64,000 bases of DNA from contig NZ_JAJTJP010000001.1 of NCBI RefSeq assembly GCF_021300775.1, positions 496,001 to 560,000 of the forward strand, in the 5' to 3' direction. The stretch's first letter is position 1; every line of letters begins with the position of its first letter. The position numbers and the translations under genes are program-made. Of the stretch, positions 17,720 to 27,080 are shown one piece after another. The notes under the pieces are model-generated. The model had not been told where the DNA came from, did not search any database, and worked only from the letters and a program-made list of their open reading frames with translations. This DNA is from Parvimonas micra. Its GTDB lineage: Bacteria > Bacillota > Clostridia > Tissierellales > Peptoniphilaceae.

Positions 17720-19078
17720 TTATTTTTCAGAATTTTTTTGATCATCTTCTTCAGTTTCTTCAACTTCAACTTTAGGAAGAATTATTCTAACTTTTTTTAT
17801 TCTATGTTCATAAATTGAAAGTATATTATAAATAACACCATTATCCTCAACAGTCAACTTTTCTCCATCATTAGGTATATATCCTAAAAGATAAATCAAC
17901 ATACCTCCTAATGTGTCATAATCTTCAGAATTTTCATCAAGCTTTAAATTACAAGCATTATTCACATCTTCAATTTCACAAGATCCTGTTGCGATAAAAT
18001 GTCTATCATCTATCTTTTTGATTGCAGGGTTAGTTTTCTTATCGTACTCATCATCGATTTCTCCCATTACTTCCTCAATCAAATCTTCCATTGTTACTAT
18101 TCCAGTAAAACCACCATACTCATCAATTAGAACTGCCATCTGGTATCTTGAATTTTTTAGTTCTAAAAATAAGTCATTAATATTCTTTCTTTCAGGTATA
18201 AAGTAAGCAGGTCTTAAAATTGATCTTATATCAACTTTATCGAATCCAACTTTATAAGCTTCTAAGAAAAAATCTTTGATATATAATATACCAATTATAT
18301 TATCAATATCACCTTCATACACCGGAACTCTAGAATATCTCATTTGCATTAAAGTTTCAAAATCTTCATCAGGTTCATCTACATCAATCATAAATACTTC
18401 AGTTCTAGGTGTCATTACTTCTTCTGCTAAAACATCATCAAATGAAATTACCCCATCTATCATCTCACGTTCAGTAGGATTAATTATACCTTGTTCCTGA
18501 CCAACTTCTACTATAGACTTAATTTCCTCTAGTGTAACTTGTGCCTCAACTCCATTTGTTGGAACCGATAGTATTTTTAAAATAATATTTGTAGATATCG
18601 ATAGCAAATATACAAAAGGACTCATAAATTTATATACAAAATTTATTGTTCCTACAGTAAATAAAGCAAATTTTTCTGCATTTTGTAAAGCTATTCTCTT
18701 AGGTACAAGTTCACCAAAAACTAAGCTAAAAAAAGCTAAAACTATTGTTATTAATACAAGAGAAACTCTATTAGCAAAAGGAATTGATAAACTTTGTAAA
18801 AAACTACCAAATTTATCAGATAATCCTATAGCTGCAGAAGCAGATGTGAAAAAACCAGCAAAAGTAATACCAACTTGAATTGTTGATAGAAATTTTGAAG
18901 GCTCTATTAAAAGCTTTTCAACCTTTATTGCCCTTTTATCTCCCTGTTCAGACAACGCTAATAACTTTTTCTTATCCATTGATACTATCGCCATTTCTGA
19001 CGCTGCAAAAAAAGCATTAACTAAAGTTAATAAAATTAAAATAATAATCTGAAAATAGACCTCGGGTCCACTATCCAT
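17720..19078 (-). CDS. CNNM/CBS-domain membrane protein (HlyC/CorC family)
   Basis: A 452-residue protein. It has a DUF21/CNNM membrane domain with four hydrophobic segments (residues 8-180, including FFAASEMAIVSMDKKKL near 24 and FGELVPKRIALQNAEKFALF near 120). A CBS pair (about 215-335, with EVMTPRTEVFMID and IDEYGGFTGIVTMEDLIEEV) and a C-terminal CorC/HlyC domain (about 350-435) follow. Relatives such as MpfA are linked to magnesium efflux or resistance. The common label haemolysin rests on a weak historical assignment and I do not use it. It is a single-gene unit with its own promoter (19110-19138) and shares the terminator with grdX. Confidence 0.9.
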   Translation of the reverse strand: MDSGPEVYFQIIILILLTLVNAFFAASEMAIVSMDKKKLLALSEQGDKRAIKVEKLLIEPSKFLSTIQVGITFAGFFTSASAAIGLSDKFGSFLQSLSIPFANRVSLVLITIVLAFFSLVFGELVPKRIALQNAEKFALFTVGTINFVYKFMSPFVYLLSISTNIILKILSVPTNGVEAQVTLEEIKSIVEVGQEQGIINPTEREMIDGVISFDDVLAEEVMTPRTEVFMIDVDEPDEDFETLMQMRYSRVPVYEGDIDNIIGILYIKDFFLEAYKVGFDKVDIRSILRPAYFIPERKNINDLFLELKNSRYQMAVLIDEYGGFTGIVTMEDLIEEVMGEIDDEYDKKTNPAIKKIDDRHFIATGSCEIEDVNNACNLKLDENSEDYDTLGGMLIYLLGYIPNDGEKLTVEDNGVIYNILSIYEHRIKKVRIILPKVEVEETEEDDQKNSEK

Positions 19079-19109
19079 AATAACCTCCTAAAAATTTTTA
19101 TTTAAAAAA

Positions 19110-19138
19110 ATTATATCAAAAATTTTATTATTTTGCAA
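19110..19138 (-). promoter_or_regulatory. Promoter of the CNNM gene
   Basis: -35 TTGCAA (19133-19138), 17-base spacer and an extended -10 TGATATAAT (TATAAT at 19110-19115). Confidence 0.78.
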
Positions 19139-19177
19139 ATTTTTAAATATCTTAGTAAATTCTATAAAATAAAAAAA

Positions 19178-19206
19178 TAAAAAGTGTATTAAAATACACT
19201 TTTTAT
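19178..19206 (-). terminator. Terminator after hppA
   Basis: Perfect stem AAAGTGTATT/AATACACTTT with a two-base loop, flanked by A and T runs. It lies 19 bases after the hppA stop codon. Confidence 0.88.
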
Positions 19207-19224
19207 CAATAATCAGTTTAAATA

Positions 19225-21234
19225 CTATTTAATTAACATTCCACCATAATTTAAAACAACTTGGGCAAATACTAATGCAACTACAGTCATTAATTTGATT
19301 AAAATGTTTAATGAAGGTCCTGATGTATCTTTAAAAGGATCACCTACTGTATCTCCAACAACAGCAGCTTTATGTGGTTCTGAACCTTTTCCACCATGAT
19401 GTCCTTCTTCAATATACTTTTTAGCATTATCCCATGCACCACCTGCATTTGACATAAATATTGCCATTAAAACACCTGTTACTAATGATCCTGCTAATAA
19501 TCCACCAAGAGCTTCAGCTCCTATTAAAAGTCCAACTAATACTGGAACAACAACAGCTAATAATCCAGGAATAATCATTTGTTTTAATGCTGCCATAGTT
19601 GAAATATCTACACATTTTCTATAATCTGGAGTTCCAGTTCCTTCCATAATTCCAGGAATTGTTTTGAATTGTCTTCTAACTTCTTGAATCATTTCATTAG
19701 CAGCATTTCCAACAGCTTCCATTGTTAGAGCTGAGAATAAGAATGGTAACATACCACCAATAAACATACCAGCAACTACTTGAGGTTTAGTAACATCAAT
19801 AGATGTTAATTTTACTGCTTGAGTGTATGAAGCAAATAATGCTAAAGCTGTTAATGCAGCTGAACCAATTGCAAATCCCTTACCAATAGCTGCTGTAGTA
19901 TTTCCAACAGCATCTAATTTATCGGTAATATTTCTAACTTCATGAGGTAATTCGCACATTTCTGCAATACCACCAGCATTATCAGCTATAGGACCATAAG
20001 CATCTACTGCAATTGTCATACCACAAGTTGAAAGCATACCAATAGCTGCTACTGAGATACCATATAATCCTTGTCCAGCATTTGAGAATCCGTTTGAAGC
20101 CATGTATGAAACTAAAATACCAATAGCAATAATTATAATTGGACCAGCAGTTGATTTCATACCAACAGCTAAACCAGAAATAATATTTGTTGAAGACCCA
20201 GTTTCTGATTCTTCAGCTATATGTTGAACAGGCTTTTTATCTCCAGAAGTATAGTATTCAGTAAATTGTGAAATAATTAAACCTACTAAAATACCAGCAA
20301 CTGATGAAATAAATGCTGAATTATTTCCTAAAATTTTATTACTTAAAAAGTAAGTAGCTACAATAGTTAAAATTGAACTAACTATAGTTCCCATATTTAA
20401 TGATTTTTGAGGGTCTTTATCTCCTCTAACACAGAACAAACCGATTAATGATGCTAAAATACCAACTGCAGCAAGTGCTAATGCAAAGATAATACCTTCT
20501 TTCCCAAAAGCAACTGAACCAAGTGTAATACCAGATAAAATTGAACCAACATATGATTCAAATAAGTCAGCTCCCATTCCAGCAACGTCCCCTACATTAT
20601 CTCCTACGTTATCAGCAATAACTGCAGGGTTTCTAGGGTCATCTTCTGGAATTCCAGCTTCAACTTTACCTACAAGGTCAGCTCCAACGTCTGCAGCTTT
20701 AGTATAAATACCACCACCAACTCTTCCGAATAAAGCTATAGATGAAGCACCAAAACTAAATCCAGTTACAATATTAACATCTTCAACTAAGAAGTAACAT
20801 ACTGTCATACCTAAAATACCCAAACCAACTACAGAAAGACCCATTACAGCTCCTCCTGAAAATGCAGTTTGAAGTGCTTTTCCCATACCAAATTCTTTAG
20901 CAGCATTTGCTGTTCTAACATTTGCTTTTGTAGCGGCTTTCATGCCGAAAAATCCTGCTAAAATTGAACAAATTGAACCAGCTAAGAAACATACTGCTGT
21001 AAGTAAATCAATGGCTGCTCCTAAAATAATTGCAACAACAACAACGAATATAACTAAATATTTATATTCACGAACTAAGAAAGCCATCGCGCCTTCTTCA
21101 ATGTAACCTGATATTTCCTTCATTCTTTCATTACCAGGTTCAATTTTTGTAATGCTTAAATATTTAATATAAGCAAATACTAACGCAACAACACCTACGG
21201 CAATTGCACAATAAAAAATTAAATTAGTATCCAT
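19225..21234 (-). CDS. hppA: Membrane-bound ion-translocating pyrophosphatase (K+-dependent type)
   Basis: A 669-residue protein with about 15-16 membrane helices that couples pyrophosphate hydrolysis to ion pumping. The substrate site is seen in the [18 protein letters not shown] region (about residues 207-224) and in [16 protein letters not shown] and DNAKKYIE further on. [18 protein letters not shown] carries Ala where K+-independent enzymes carry Lys, so this is a K+-dependent enzyme. The Glu in [10 protein letters not shown] is at the position used by Thermotoga-type Na+ pumps, whereas plant H+ enzymes carry it four residues later. I infer Na+ (or mixed Na+/H+) transport. It is 18 bases downstream of secG. 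Confidence 0.93.
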   Translation of the reverse strand: MDTNLIFYCAIAVGVVALVFAYIKYLSITKIEPGNERMKEISGYIEEGAMAFLVREYKYLVIFVVVVAIILGAAIDLLTAVCFLAGSICSILAGFFGMKAATKANVRTANAAKEFGMGKALQTAFSGGAVMGLSVVGLGILGMTVCYFLVEDVNIVTGFSFGASSIALFGRVGGGIYTKAADVGADLVGKVEAGIPEDDPRNPAVIADNVGDNVGDVAGMGADLFESYVGSILSGITLGSVAFGKEGIIFALALAAVGILASLIGLFCVRGDKDPQKSLNMGTIVSSILTIVATYFLSNKILGNNSAFISSVAGILVGLIISQFTEYYTSGDKKPVQHIAEESETGSSTNIISGLAVGMKSTAGPIIIIAIGILVSYMASNGFSNAGQGLYGISVAAIGMLSTCGMTIAVDAYGPIADNAGGIAEMCELPHEVRNITDKLDAVGNTTAAIGKGFAIGSAALTALALFASYTQAVKLTSIDVTKPQVVAGMFIGGMLPFLFSALTMEAVGNAANEMIQEVRRQFKTIPGIMEGTGTPDYRKCVDISTMAALKQMIIPGLLAVVVPVLVGLLIGAEALGGLLAGSLVTGVLMAIFMSNAGGAWDNAKKYIEEGHHGGKGSEPHKAAVVGDTVGDPFKDTSGPSLNILIKLMTVVALVFAQVVLNYGGMLIK

Positions 21235-21252
21235 TTTATCCTCCTAAATGAT

Positions 21253-21477
21253 TTATTTAATCGCAGCCATAGCAATAGCTACTATAAAAAACACAACTGA
21301 TGCTATAATAGTAATTTGACTCAAAATAGCGTCTTTAGATTTTTTTCCACCTTTTCCTGAAATATTAGTTTCAGCAGTTAAAGATGCAACTCCATCAGAT
21401 TTTGATTCTTGCATAAGAACTGCAACAATTATTACAATACTTGCTAAGAATAAAATAATTTCCATTAAAACTTGCAT
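21253..21477 (-). CDS. secG: Preprotein translocase subunit SecG
   Basis: A 74-residue protein with two membrane helices (about residues 4-20 and 53-72) separated by the conserved SDGVASL and Gly-rich ISGKGGKK loop typical of SecG. It joins SecYE in the membrane to help protein export. The start is the ATG at 21475-21477, which has GGAGGTG just upstream; a longer reading frame from 21543 has no ribosome site and adds no conserved sequence. It is followed by hppA 18 bases later, so secG-hppA are likely co-transcribed. Confidence 0.92.
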   Translation of the reverse strand: MQVLMEIILFLASIVIIVAVLMQESKSDGVASLTAETNISGKGGKKSKDAILSQITIIASVVFFIVAIAMAAIK

Positions 21478-21536
21478 AATACACCTCCGTACTTTTATAA
21501 TTAACCTGCTACTTATAATAACATATTTACAAGCAA

Positions 21537-21572
21537 AAATCAACTTAAATTATTGATTTTTAAGTTGATTTT
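21537..21572 (-). terminator. Terminator after the A24 peptidase gene
   Basis: A 14-base perfect stem AAAATCAACTTAAA/TTTAAGTTGATTTT with an 8-base loop. Its right arm overlaps the stop codon of the 21571-22206 gene; a short T-run follows on the minus strand. Confidence 0.75.
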
Positions 21573-22206
21573 AAAAATAAATTATAATTAAATAACTACA
21601 TAAAATAAATGGGACTAGTGGTATTTCTTGTTCTTTAAATGATTTTAAATCTCCTATAATCAAAAATTTTGTAAAATAAAAAATTCCTGCTATAACAAAA
21701 GTAAGAAGTCCTATATACAATACAGTATACCAGTCACTTGAAATTCCAATAAGTGATAACATGTATATATCCCCTATTCCAAAAGATTCCTTTCCATAAA
21801 CAATTTTTGACACTCCGTAAATTAGTCCATAAAATATAATGCCAGATAAAAATCCAAGAATAGAAATCTCAAAATAATTAGCAAAAAAATTAAGTATAAT
21901 TATTGGAATAAAGAAAACTATAACAATATTTAAAAATATATATTTAATAAAAATATCTGTAAATGAGCAAATGTATAAACACAAAAAGCATAATAAATTT
22001 ATAAAATATAATATAGTATTTGTTGAAAAGATTATAATAAAATAAAAATTAGTTATGCTTATTATAATCAAATGTATTAAATTATAGTTTTTTTTTATAT
22101 TTTTAAATGAAATCTTAATAGTTTCTGTATTTATTAGATAATCTAAATCAATTATTGATACAAGTAAATAAACTAGAAAACATATTATCCCACCTATTAG
22201 ATACAT
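21571..22206 (-). CDS. A24-type prepilin peptidase-like membrane protein
   Basis: A 211-residue protein with 6-7 membrane segments. The two aspartates expected of the GxGD aspartyl proteases are visible, one in SFTDIFIKY (residue about 83) and one in ESFGIGDIYML (about 149). Family enzymes cut leader peptides of type IV pilins or competence pseudopilins. The N-terminal methyltransferase region of long PilD/ComC forms, with its CxxC pairs, is absent, so this is the short form. No pilin or competence genes are in the window, so the substrate is unknown. It starts one base after the stop of the parvulin gene and ends the cvfB operon. Confidence 0.75.
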   Translation of the reverse strand: MYLIGGIICFLVYLLVSIIDLDYLINTETIKISFKNIKKNYNLIHLIIISITNFYFIIIFSTNTILYFINLLCFLCLYICSFTDIFIKYIFLNIVIVFFIPIIILNFFANYFEISILGFLSGIIFYGLIYGVSKIVYGKESFGIGDIYMLSLIGISSDWYTVLYIGLLTFVIAGIFYFTKFLIIGDLKSFKEQEIPLVPFILCSYLIIIYF

Positions 22207-22207
22207 A

Positions 22208-22951
22208 TTAATAGTTTCTTTCTACCTTACTAGCTTTCATTAAAGAATCCATTTTTGAAACATATGCAATTTGTTCTTTGGCTTTAATAATACTTTTTTC
22301 TATTTCATCTTTAACTTCTTCTAAACTTAATTGTTCAGGAGCAACTTTAGATTCTAATTTTATTAAATGATAACCAAACTGTGTTTTTACTGGTTCACTA
22401 ACTTTTCCAACTTCTGAGTCTATACAAGCATTTTCAAATTCTAATACCATTTGACCTTGAGTAAATTCACCTAAGTCTCCTCCAACTTCTTTGGACGGAC
22501 ACATAGAACATTCCATAGCTAATTCTTCAAAAGATTCTCCATTTTCAGCACGTTTTTTTAATTCTTTAGCTTTTTCTTCACTTTCAACTAATATATGTTT
22601 AGCCTTAAAAACATATTTACTCATAAATAAATTTTTATTTTCTTCATAATATTCTTTAATTTCTTCATCAGAAACTTTAATATCACTAAATAATTCATTT
22701 AAGAAATGTTTTGCTAAAATTGAACGCTTAATTTCAGTGATTTCTTTAACAAAAGCCTCACTTTCATCTAATTTGGTATTATAACAATCTTGAATAATAA
22801 GTTCTTGTTTTATAAGTTCTTCACATAATTGTTTTTTTCCTTCTGGATTCTTATATGGTAAAGCTCTATTTCCCATTAAGTCAATAAATCTATCAACATC
22901 ACTTTCTAAAATTTCTACTCCATTTACAACTGCCATTACATTCTTTTCCAT
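22208..22951 (-). CDS. Parvulin-type peptidyl-prolyl isomerase (cytoplasmic)
   Basis: A 247-residue protein. It has a SurA-like helical N-domain (residues 1-110, MAVVNGVEILESDVDRF), then a rotamase domain about 115-205 with KAKHILVESEEKAKEL, ECSMCPSKEVGGDLGEF and VKTQFGYHLIKLE. The last helix returns to the N-domain. It catalyses cis-trans isomerisation of peptidyl-proline bonds. Unlike PrsA there is no signal peptide or lipobox, so it should act inside the cell as a folding helper. It lies between cvfB and the A24 peptidase gene on one transcript. Confidence 0.9.
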   Translation of the reverse strand: MEKNVMAVVNGVEILESDVDRFIDLMGNRALPYKNPEGKKQLCEELIKQELIIQDCYNTKLDESEAFVKEITEIKRSILAKHFLNELFSDIKVSDEEIKEYYEENKNLFMSKYVFKAKHILVESEEKAKELKKRAENGESFEELAMECSMCPSKEVGGDLGEFTQGQMVLEFENACIDSEVGKVSEPVKTQFGYHLIKLESKVAPEQLSLEEVKDEIEKSIIKAKEQIAYVSKMDSLMKASKVERNY

Positions 22952-22965
22952 TATAATTGTCTCCT

Positions 22966-23805
22966 TTATATTAATTTTATACCATTTCCTTCAAAAATAA
23001 TCTTTTTTGTTTTTAAAAGTCTTCCTACAGCTTTTTTAAATGATGATTTACTCATACCGCAAATATCCTTAATTTTATCTGGATTACTTTTATCATTTAA
23101 TTCCAAAAATCCATTTCTTTCTTTTAAAATTTTAAAAAGAATATCTGCATTGTCATTAATTTCTGCATGAGAAAAGTTTTTTAGTACTAAATTTAGACGA
23201 CCATCTTTTTTCACTTTTGAAATCCTAAAATTTATAGGCTCACCAATTTCTAAAACACCTACAATATCTTTGTTCTCTATCATTGCATCATATTTCTTTT
23301 CAACTGCAACAAATGCACCATAATCTTTATGAATAGAATATATTATTCCATCAACCCATTCACCCTCTTTATATGGTGAATCTGATGTTAAGTAATCCCT
23401 AATTTTCATTGTTGCACAAAGTCTTTCAGACTTATCAATATATAACGCTACTAAATATTTTCTACCTTTTTCTAATTTCATAGTTTGTTCTTTAAAAGGT
23501 AAAAATAATTCTTTTTCTAACCCCCAGTCTAAAAAAGCACCAATTTTTGAAATATCCATAACTTCTAAAGTTTCTAATTTGCCCATAGAAATTTTTGGAA
23601 TTCGTCTAGTTGCAACATATCTTGCTTGATTATCTTTATAAATAAAAACCTCTATTTCATCACCTAAGCTATCTTTTTCAAGGACTTCTTTTTTTGGTAA
23701 AAGTATATCCATTTTTTCATTCTTAATATCTTTTAGACCAATATATGCACCATTATTTTTAAAACGTTTAATTGTAAGTTTTTGAAACTCTCCTAAATTA
23801 TACAT
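22966..23805 (-). CDS. cvfB: CvfB-like S1 RNA-binding protein
   Basis: A 279-residue protein with an N-terminal S1-like region (YIGLKDIKNEKMDILLPKKEV), a second S1 around residues 70-140, a third about 148-215 (WVDGIIYSIHKDYGAFVAVE) and a C-terminal winged-helix at about 225-279 (ICGMSKSSFKKAVGRLLKTKKI). This is the CvfB/YitL architecture. Family members bind RNA and affect expression of virulence and metabolic genes. The start has GAGGAG before the ATG. It heads the operon with the parvulin and A24 genes. The divergent region upstream holds several TATAAT-like elements, the best being the extended TGATATAAT at 23921-23929. Confidence 0.85.
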   Translation of the reverse strand: MYNLGEFQKLTIKRFKNNGAYIGLKDIKNEKMDILLPKKEVLEKDSLGDEIEVFIYKDNQARYVATRRIPKISMGKLETLEVMDISKIGAFLDWGLEKELFLPFKEQTMKLEKGRKYLVALYIDKSERLCATMKIRDYLTSDSPYKEGEWVDGIIYSIHKDYGAFVAVEKKYDAMIENKDIVGVLEIGEPINFRISKVKKDGRLNLVLKNFSHAEINDNADILFKILKERNGFLELNDKSNPDKIKDICGMSKSSFKKAVGRLLKTKKIIFEGNGIKLI

Positions 23806-23978
23806 AAATTCTCCTCTGTTTTTAAATTAAAAATATAAATAATTATATAATTAAAATTAATTTTTGAAATAAAATATTAATTATAATCCGATTATTATAT
23901 TGTTTTTTAAAACTATAAATATTATATCATAATAGTTCAATTAATGTAACCTTAACTAATTAAAATTGTTAATTAAAT

Positions 23979-24006
23979 TTGAAATCTATTTAAAATGTAG
24001 TATAAT
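23979..24006 (+). promoter_or_regulatory. Promoter of the lipoprotein gene at 24041
   Basis: -35 TTGAAA (23979-23984), 16-base spacer and -10 TATAAT (24001-24006). Confidence 0.75.
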
Positions 24007-24040
24007 AATTATATACTATTATTATTTTAGGAGTATTATT

Positions 24041-24877
24041 ATGTTTAATCTTAGAAAAAAAATTATTTTTTTATTTTTTTGTTTCTTTGTGCTTACTTCA
24101 TGTAGTAAAACTGGAACAAAAAATGTAGATAAATTAAATAATGAAATTAAAAATTCTTCAACACAATTTTCACTTACAACTGAAGAAATTAATGTATTAA
24201 AAAAATCATACAGTGAATTTACTGATAGTGATAAAGAATTGTTTAATAAAATATTAGAAAAATATAACAAATTTAAAAATGAGTCTTCTAATGATAATGC
24301 TTTTGAAGCAAAAATTTTAGAAAAACTTCAGGAAATTGAAAATTTTTATGAAAAAAAATATATTAATTTTAAAAATGAATCATCAATTGATGTAAAAGTT
24401 GAGGAAAAATTATTAGATCAAAACAAAAAAATAGCACTAAACAAAATGGATCTTACAAATGAAAATTATTTAATTAAGTTAACTGAAAAAGGTAAGTTTA
24501 TTTATAGTGTTGATAATAAAATTATTTTAGAAGAAGTTATGAAAGAAAATGATAAACCTAGATATGTAAGAATTAAAATTTTAGATAATTCAAATGTTGA
24601 ATTTAATGGGGATATAATTGGAATTATTTTTAAAGACAATATTAAATATAATACTTTTAAAAATTTACCAAGTGGAATTTATGATATTGATAAAGATATA
24701 AATGGTGGAACATATAGAATATCCAATACAACAAAAGATACAAAGATAAAGATAATGAATAAAAATAACGAAATAACTGTTCTTAAACTAGAGGACTATA
24801 ATGAAGTTAAATTAGATTCTGGAATGAAACTTATAATTTCTGGTGTTGATTATATAACGTTAGAAAAAATTGACTAA
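24041..24877 (+). CDS. Hypothetical lipoprotein
   Basis: A 278-residue secreted lipoprotein of unknown function. Residues 1-22 form a basic and hydrophobic signal ending in the lipobox LTSC, so the mature protein begins with a lipidated Cys. An internal imperfect repeat is visible around residues 60-115 (FKNESSNDNAFEAKILEKL and FKNESSIDVKVEEKLLDQ) in a helical region. The C-terminal 100 residues look beta-rich, with LPSGIYDIDKDINGGTYRIS near 210. I place the start at 24041, where a TTAGGAG site and the signal peptide begin; the longer upstream frame is not signal-like. It is a single-gene unit with its own promoter and terminator. Confidence 0.85.
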   Translation: MFNLRKKIIFLFFCFFVLTSCSKTGTKNVDKLNNEIKNSSTQFSLTTEEINVLKKSYSEFTDSDKELFNKILEKYNKFKNESSNDNAFEAKILEKLQEIENFYEKKYINFKNESSIDVKVEEKLLDQNKKIALNKMDLTNENYLIKLTEKGKFIYSVDNKIILEEVMKENDKPRYVRIKILDNSNVEFNGDIIGIIFKDNIKYNTFKNLPSGIYDIDKDINGGTYRISNTTKDTKIKIMNKNNEITVLKLEDYNEVKLDSGMKLIISGVDYITLEKID

Positions 24878-24906
24878 AAAAGGAGACTACATAGTCTCCT
24901 TTTTAA
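24876..24906 (+). terminator. Terminator after the lipoprotein gene
   Basis: Stem AAAAAGGAGACT/AGTCTCCTTTTT with a short loop and T-run, starting at the stop codon. Confidence 0.9.
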
Positions 24907-24952
24907 ATTAACATTTTAATAATAATTTTTCTATTGAACAAAGATTGAAAAA

Positions 24953-25456
24953 TTATTTTAATGATTTAGGTTTCCCAATTATTTCAGAGTATATAATAGC
25001 TTTTGAAAGACTTTCTTTCCCCTTCATAGCAAATTTTTTTGTTTTTCTTTCTATTAATTCATCTAAAGTTAAAAGATCTTTTCTCATTGATACTCTTTCA
25101 GTCTTTTTAGAATTGTACATTTGACTTTTTCCTTCAATAGAAGAATTCATAATACTTTGACCTTCCAAAGAAGTTGTCATTGCAGTTTTTCCTTCGTAAG
25201 AATAATTCTCTTGACTATTACCTTCTATGCTAGTAGTCATTACACTTGTACCTTCTGGACTTTCAAAATCATCATATGATTTTGAATATTTGTTGCTCTT
25301 ATTCTTAGATTTTGACTTTGTTTTAGATTTTTTTGAACTATTTATATAATCTCTATTATAATCATCGGTACTCACTTCATTAATTTGACTTTTTATATTA
25401 TTAATCTCAGATTTTAAATCTTCAATAAAAGATAAAAAGCTAGTTTCTTTTTTCAT
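24953..25456 (-). CDS. Decapeptide-repeat protein encoded next to floA
   Basis: A 167-residue protein that I do not recognise. Residues 1-30 can form an amphipathic or coiled-coil helix. Residues 40-62 are a Lys/Ser-rich stretch. Residues 66-115 are five exact tandem decapeptides of the form S-x-E-G-x-[ST]-x-x-x-x (for example SPEGTSVMTT, SYEGKTAMTT, SLEGQSIMNS). The C-terminal 45 residues are again helical and basic. There is no signal peptide. It lies 12 bases downstream of floA with its own good ribosome site (GAGGTG), so it is probably translated from the same transcript and may work with the flotillin. The regular spacing suggests a beta-helix-like or scaffold structure; this is speculation. 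Confidence 0.8.
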   Translation of the reverse strand: MKKETSFLSFIEDLKSEINNIKSQINEVSTDDYNRDYINSSKKSKTKSKSKNKSNKYSKSYDDFESPEGTSVMTTSIEGNSQENYSYEGKTAMTTSLEGQSIMNSSIEGKSQMYNSKKTERVSMRKDLLTLDELIERKTKKFAMKGKESLSKAIIYSEIIGKPKSLK

Positions 25457-25468
25457 AGAAATTCACCT

Positions 25469-26452
25469 CTATTCTGAAAGTGATTCTCTCATTTTAGTAT
25501 CAGATTTTAAATTCTTTAACTTTTCATATTCATACACAGAAATATTTCCTTCTTCAAAAGCTTTTGCAATAGCAAGAGGAATTCTACTTTCTGATTCAAC
25601 AACTTTAGCTTTCATTTCTTCAATCTTAGCTTTATTTTCTTGTTCAACTGCAACTGCCATTGCACGTCTTTCTTCTGCTTTGGCTTGAGCTATTTTTTTG
25701 TCAGCTTCTGCTTGATCAGCTTGTAATTGAGCTCCAATATTTCTACCTATATCTACATCTGCAATATCAATAGATAAGATTTCGAATGCTGTTCCCAAGT
25801 CAAGACCTTTTTTAAGAACTGTTTCTGAAATTGCATCAGGATTTTCAAGAACTAAGCTATGTCTTTCAGCGCTACCTACAGTAGTAACTATACCTTCTCC
25901 AACTCTAGCTATGATTGTTTCTTCTCCTGCACCACCTATAAGTCTTGATATATCAGCTCTAACTGTAACTTTAGCAATAACTATAACTTCTATACCATTC
26001 ATTGCAACTGCTGCAATTTTTGGTGTATTGATAACTTTAGGATTTACACTAACTTGAACAGCTTCCAAAACATCACGTCCGGCAAGGTCAATAGCTGTTG
26101 CCATTTCAAAAGTCAATTCAATATTTGCCTTTTGAGCAGCAATCAAAGCATCAACAACATTATTTACATTTCCACCAGCCAAATAATGCGCTTCTAATTC
26201 TGAAATGTTAATTCTAACATTAGCTTTTGTCGCTTTAATCAATGGATAAATAATCTTTGACGCTCTAACCCTTCTTAATTTCATCCCTATAAGATTTGAT
26301 ATCTTAACTTTAACTCCACTAAATAAAGCTGTAATCCAAAGACCTACAGGTACAAAATAAAAGAATCCAAACACCAAAACCACAACTAAAATAACAATAG
26401 TACTATTAGTATTTGGTAACAATTTCATAACTGTTTGCGGTAAAATTCTCAT
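25469..26452 (-). CDS. floA: Flotillin-like protein FloA
   Basis: A 327-residue protein of the FloA/YqfA family. A membrane hairpin occupies residues about 15-45 ([23 protein letters not shown]). A PHB/SPFH-like domain follows (about 50-230, with [10 protein letters not shown] and [23 protein letters not shown]), then an Ala/Glu/Lys-rich coiled coil ([20 protein letters not shown] region) ending near residue 327. Flotillins form membrane microdomains that organise signalling and cell-wall enzymes. I use the ATG at 26450-26452, preceded by GGAGGG; the TTG at 26467 is part of the ribosome site. The usual NfeD partner is not adjacent, and a decapeptide-repeat gene follows instead. Its promoter is at 26497-26524. 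Confidence 0.93.
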   Translation of the reverse strand: MRILPQTVMKLLPNTNSTIVILVVVLVFGFFYFVPVGLWITALFSGVKVKISNLIGMKLRRVRASKIIYPLIKATKANVRINISELEAHYLAGGNVNNVVDALIAAQKANIELTFEMATAIDLAGRDVLEAVQVSVNPKVINTPKIAAVAMNGIEVIVIAKVTVRADISRLIGGAGEETIIARVGEGIVTTVGSAERHSLVLENPDAISETVLKKGLDLGTAFEILSIDIADVDIGRNIGAQLQADQAEADKKIAQAKAEERRAMAVAVEQENKAKIEEMKAKVVESESRIPLAIAKAFEEGNISVYEYEKLKNLKSDTKMRESLSE

Positions 26453-26496
26453 AATTAAACCCTCCAAAATATATTTACACCTTCGTGTATAATTTA

Positions 26497-26524
26497 ATTA
26501 TATCACTTTTTATAAAAATTTCAA
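26497..26524 (-). promoter_or_regulatory. Promoter of floA
   Basis: -35 TTGAAA (26519-26524), 16-base spacer and an extended -10 TGATATAAT (TATAAT at 26497-26502). The leader has a small TACAC-GAAG-GTGTA hairpin before the ribosome site. Confidence 0.78.
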
Positions 26525-26525
26525 T

Positions 26526-26556
26526 AAAAAAAGAAATCAATTTTTTACTGATTTCT
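26526..26556 (-). terminator. Terminator after the RsbW-like gene
   Basis: Stem AGAAATCA/TGATTTCT followed on the minus strand by a T-run. It begins at the stop codon of the gene. Confidence 0.78.
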
Positions 26557-26956
26557 ATATATCACTTGTTTCACATTTAATCTTAGCTCTTATTTCATTA
26601 TTATTGATTTCAAGTTCATCTACTAGATGTTCAACTATTCTAAGTCCTCTACCTGAAGTAGTCATATTTATATCCCTATTTTCATTAAAGATATAATTAA
26701 TACCATCACCTTCATCTTTTACATTTATATGAATACAGTCCATGTTTACACAAACTTTTAAATTAATTCCCTTTTCTCTATTACATTTATTTCCATGTTC
26801 ATAACTATTAATTACAATTTCATTAATAACAATTCGGATATTAAACATTATTTCTTCATTTCTAATAACACTTGATAGTTTTTCTAAAACATAAGATACT
26901 GCTTTATCTATATCATCCAAATCGCTCTTAATAACCTTTATATATTCAAAGTCCAT
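26555..26956 (-). CDS. RsbW/SpoIIAB-like serine kinase (anti-sigma type ATPase)
   Basis: A 133-residue stand-alone GHKL ATPase domain. The N box is NEIVINSYEHGN (about residues 45-56), the G1 box is VKDEGDGI (about 78-85) and the G2 region is TSGRGLRIVEHLVDE (about 100-114). Family members bind ATP and act as anti-sigma factors or kinases of anti-anti-sigma proteins. No sigma factor or antagonist gene is adjacent, so the partner is unknown and the protein could also regulate something other than transcription. It is transcribed towards floA but separated from it by a terminator and the floA promoter. Confidence 0.85.
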   Translation of the reverse strand: MDFEYIKVIKSDLDDIDKAVSYVLEKLSSVIRNEEIMFNIRIVINEIVINSYEHGNKCNREKGINLKVCVNMDCIHINVKDEGDGINYIFNENRDINMTTSGRGLRIVEHLVDELEINNNEIRAKIKCETSDI

Positions 26957-27028
26957 TTTTTTCTCCTAATTCTTAATAACTGATATATACCCAACCAAAA
27001 ATAATTTTTAACATTTTTTCATTATTAT

Positions 27029-27057
27029 TTGCATATTTAAATGATTTTTAATATAAT
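27029..27057 (+). promoter_or_regulatory. Promoter of rodA
   Basis: -35 TTGCAT (27029-27034), 17-base spacer and -10 TATAAT (27052-27057), 23 bases before the chosen ATG. Confidence 0.72.
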
Positions 27058-27080
27058 ATATACATTATGAGGTGATGAAG

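Noticed and set aside
17720-19078. Naming the CNNM/CBS protein a haemolysin
   Set aside because: The domain set is that of ion-transport-related CNNM proteins; the haemolysin label is historical and not supported by anything in the sequence.
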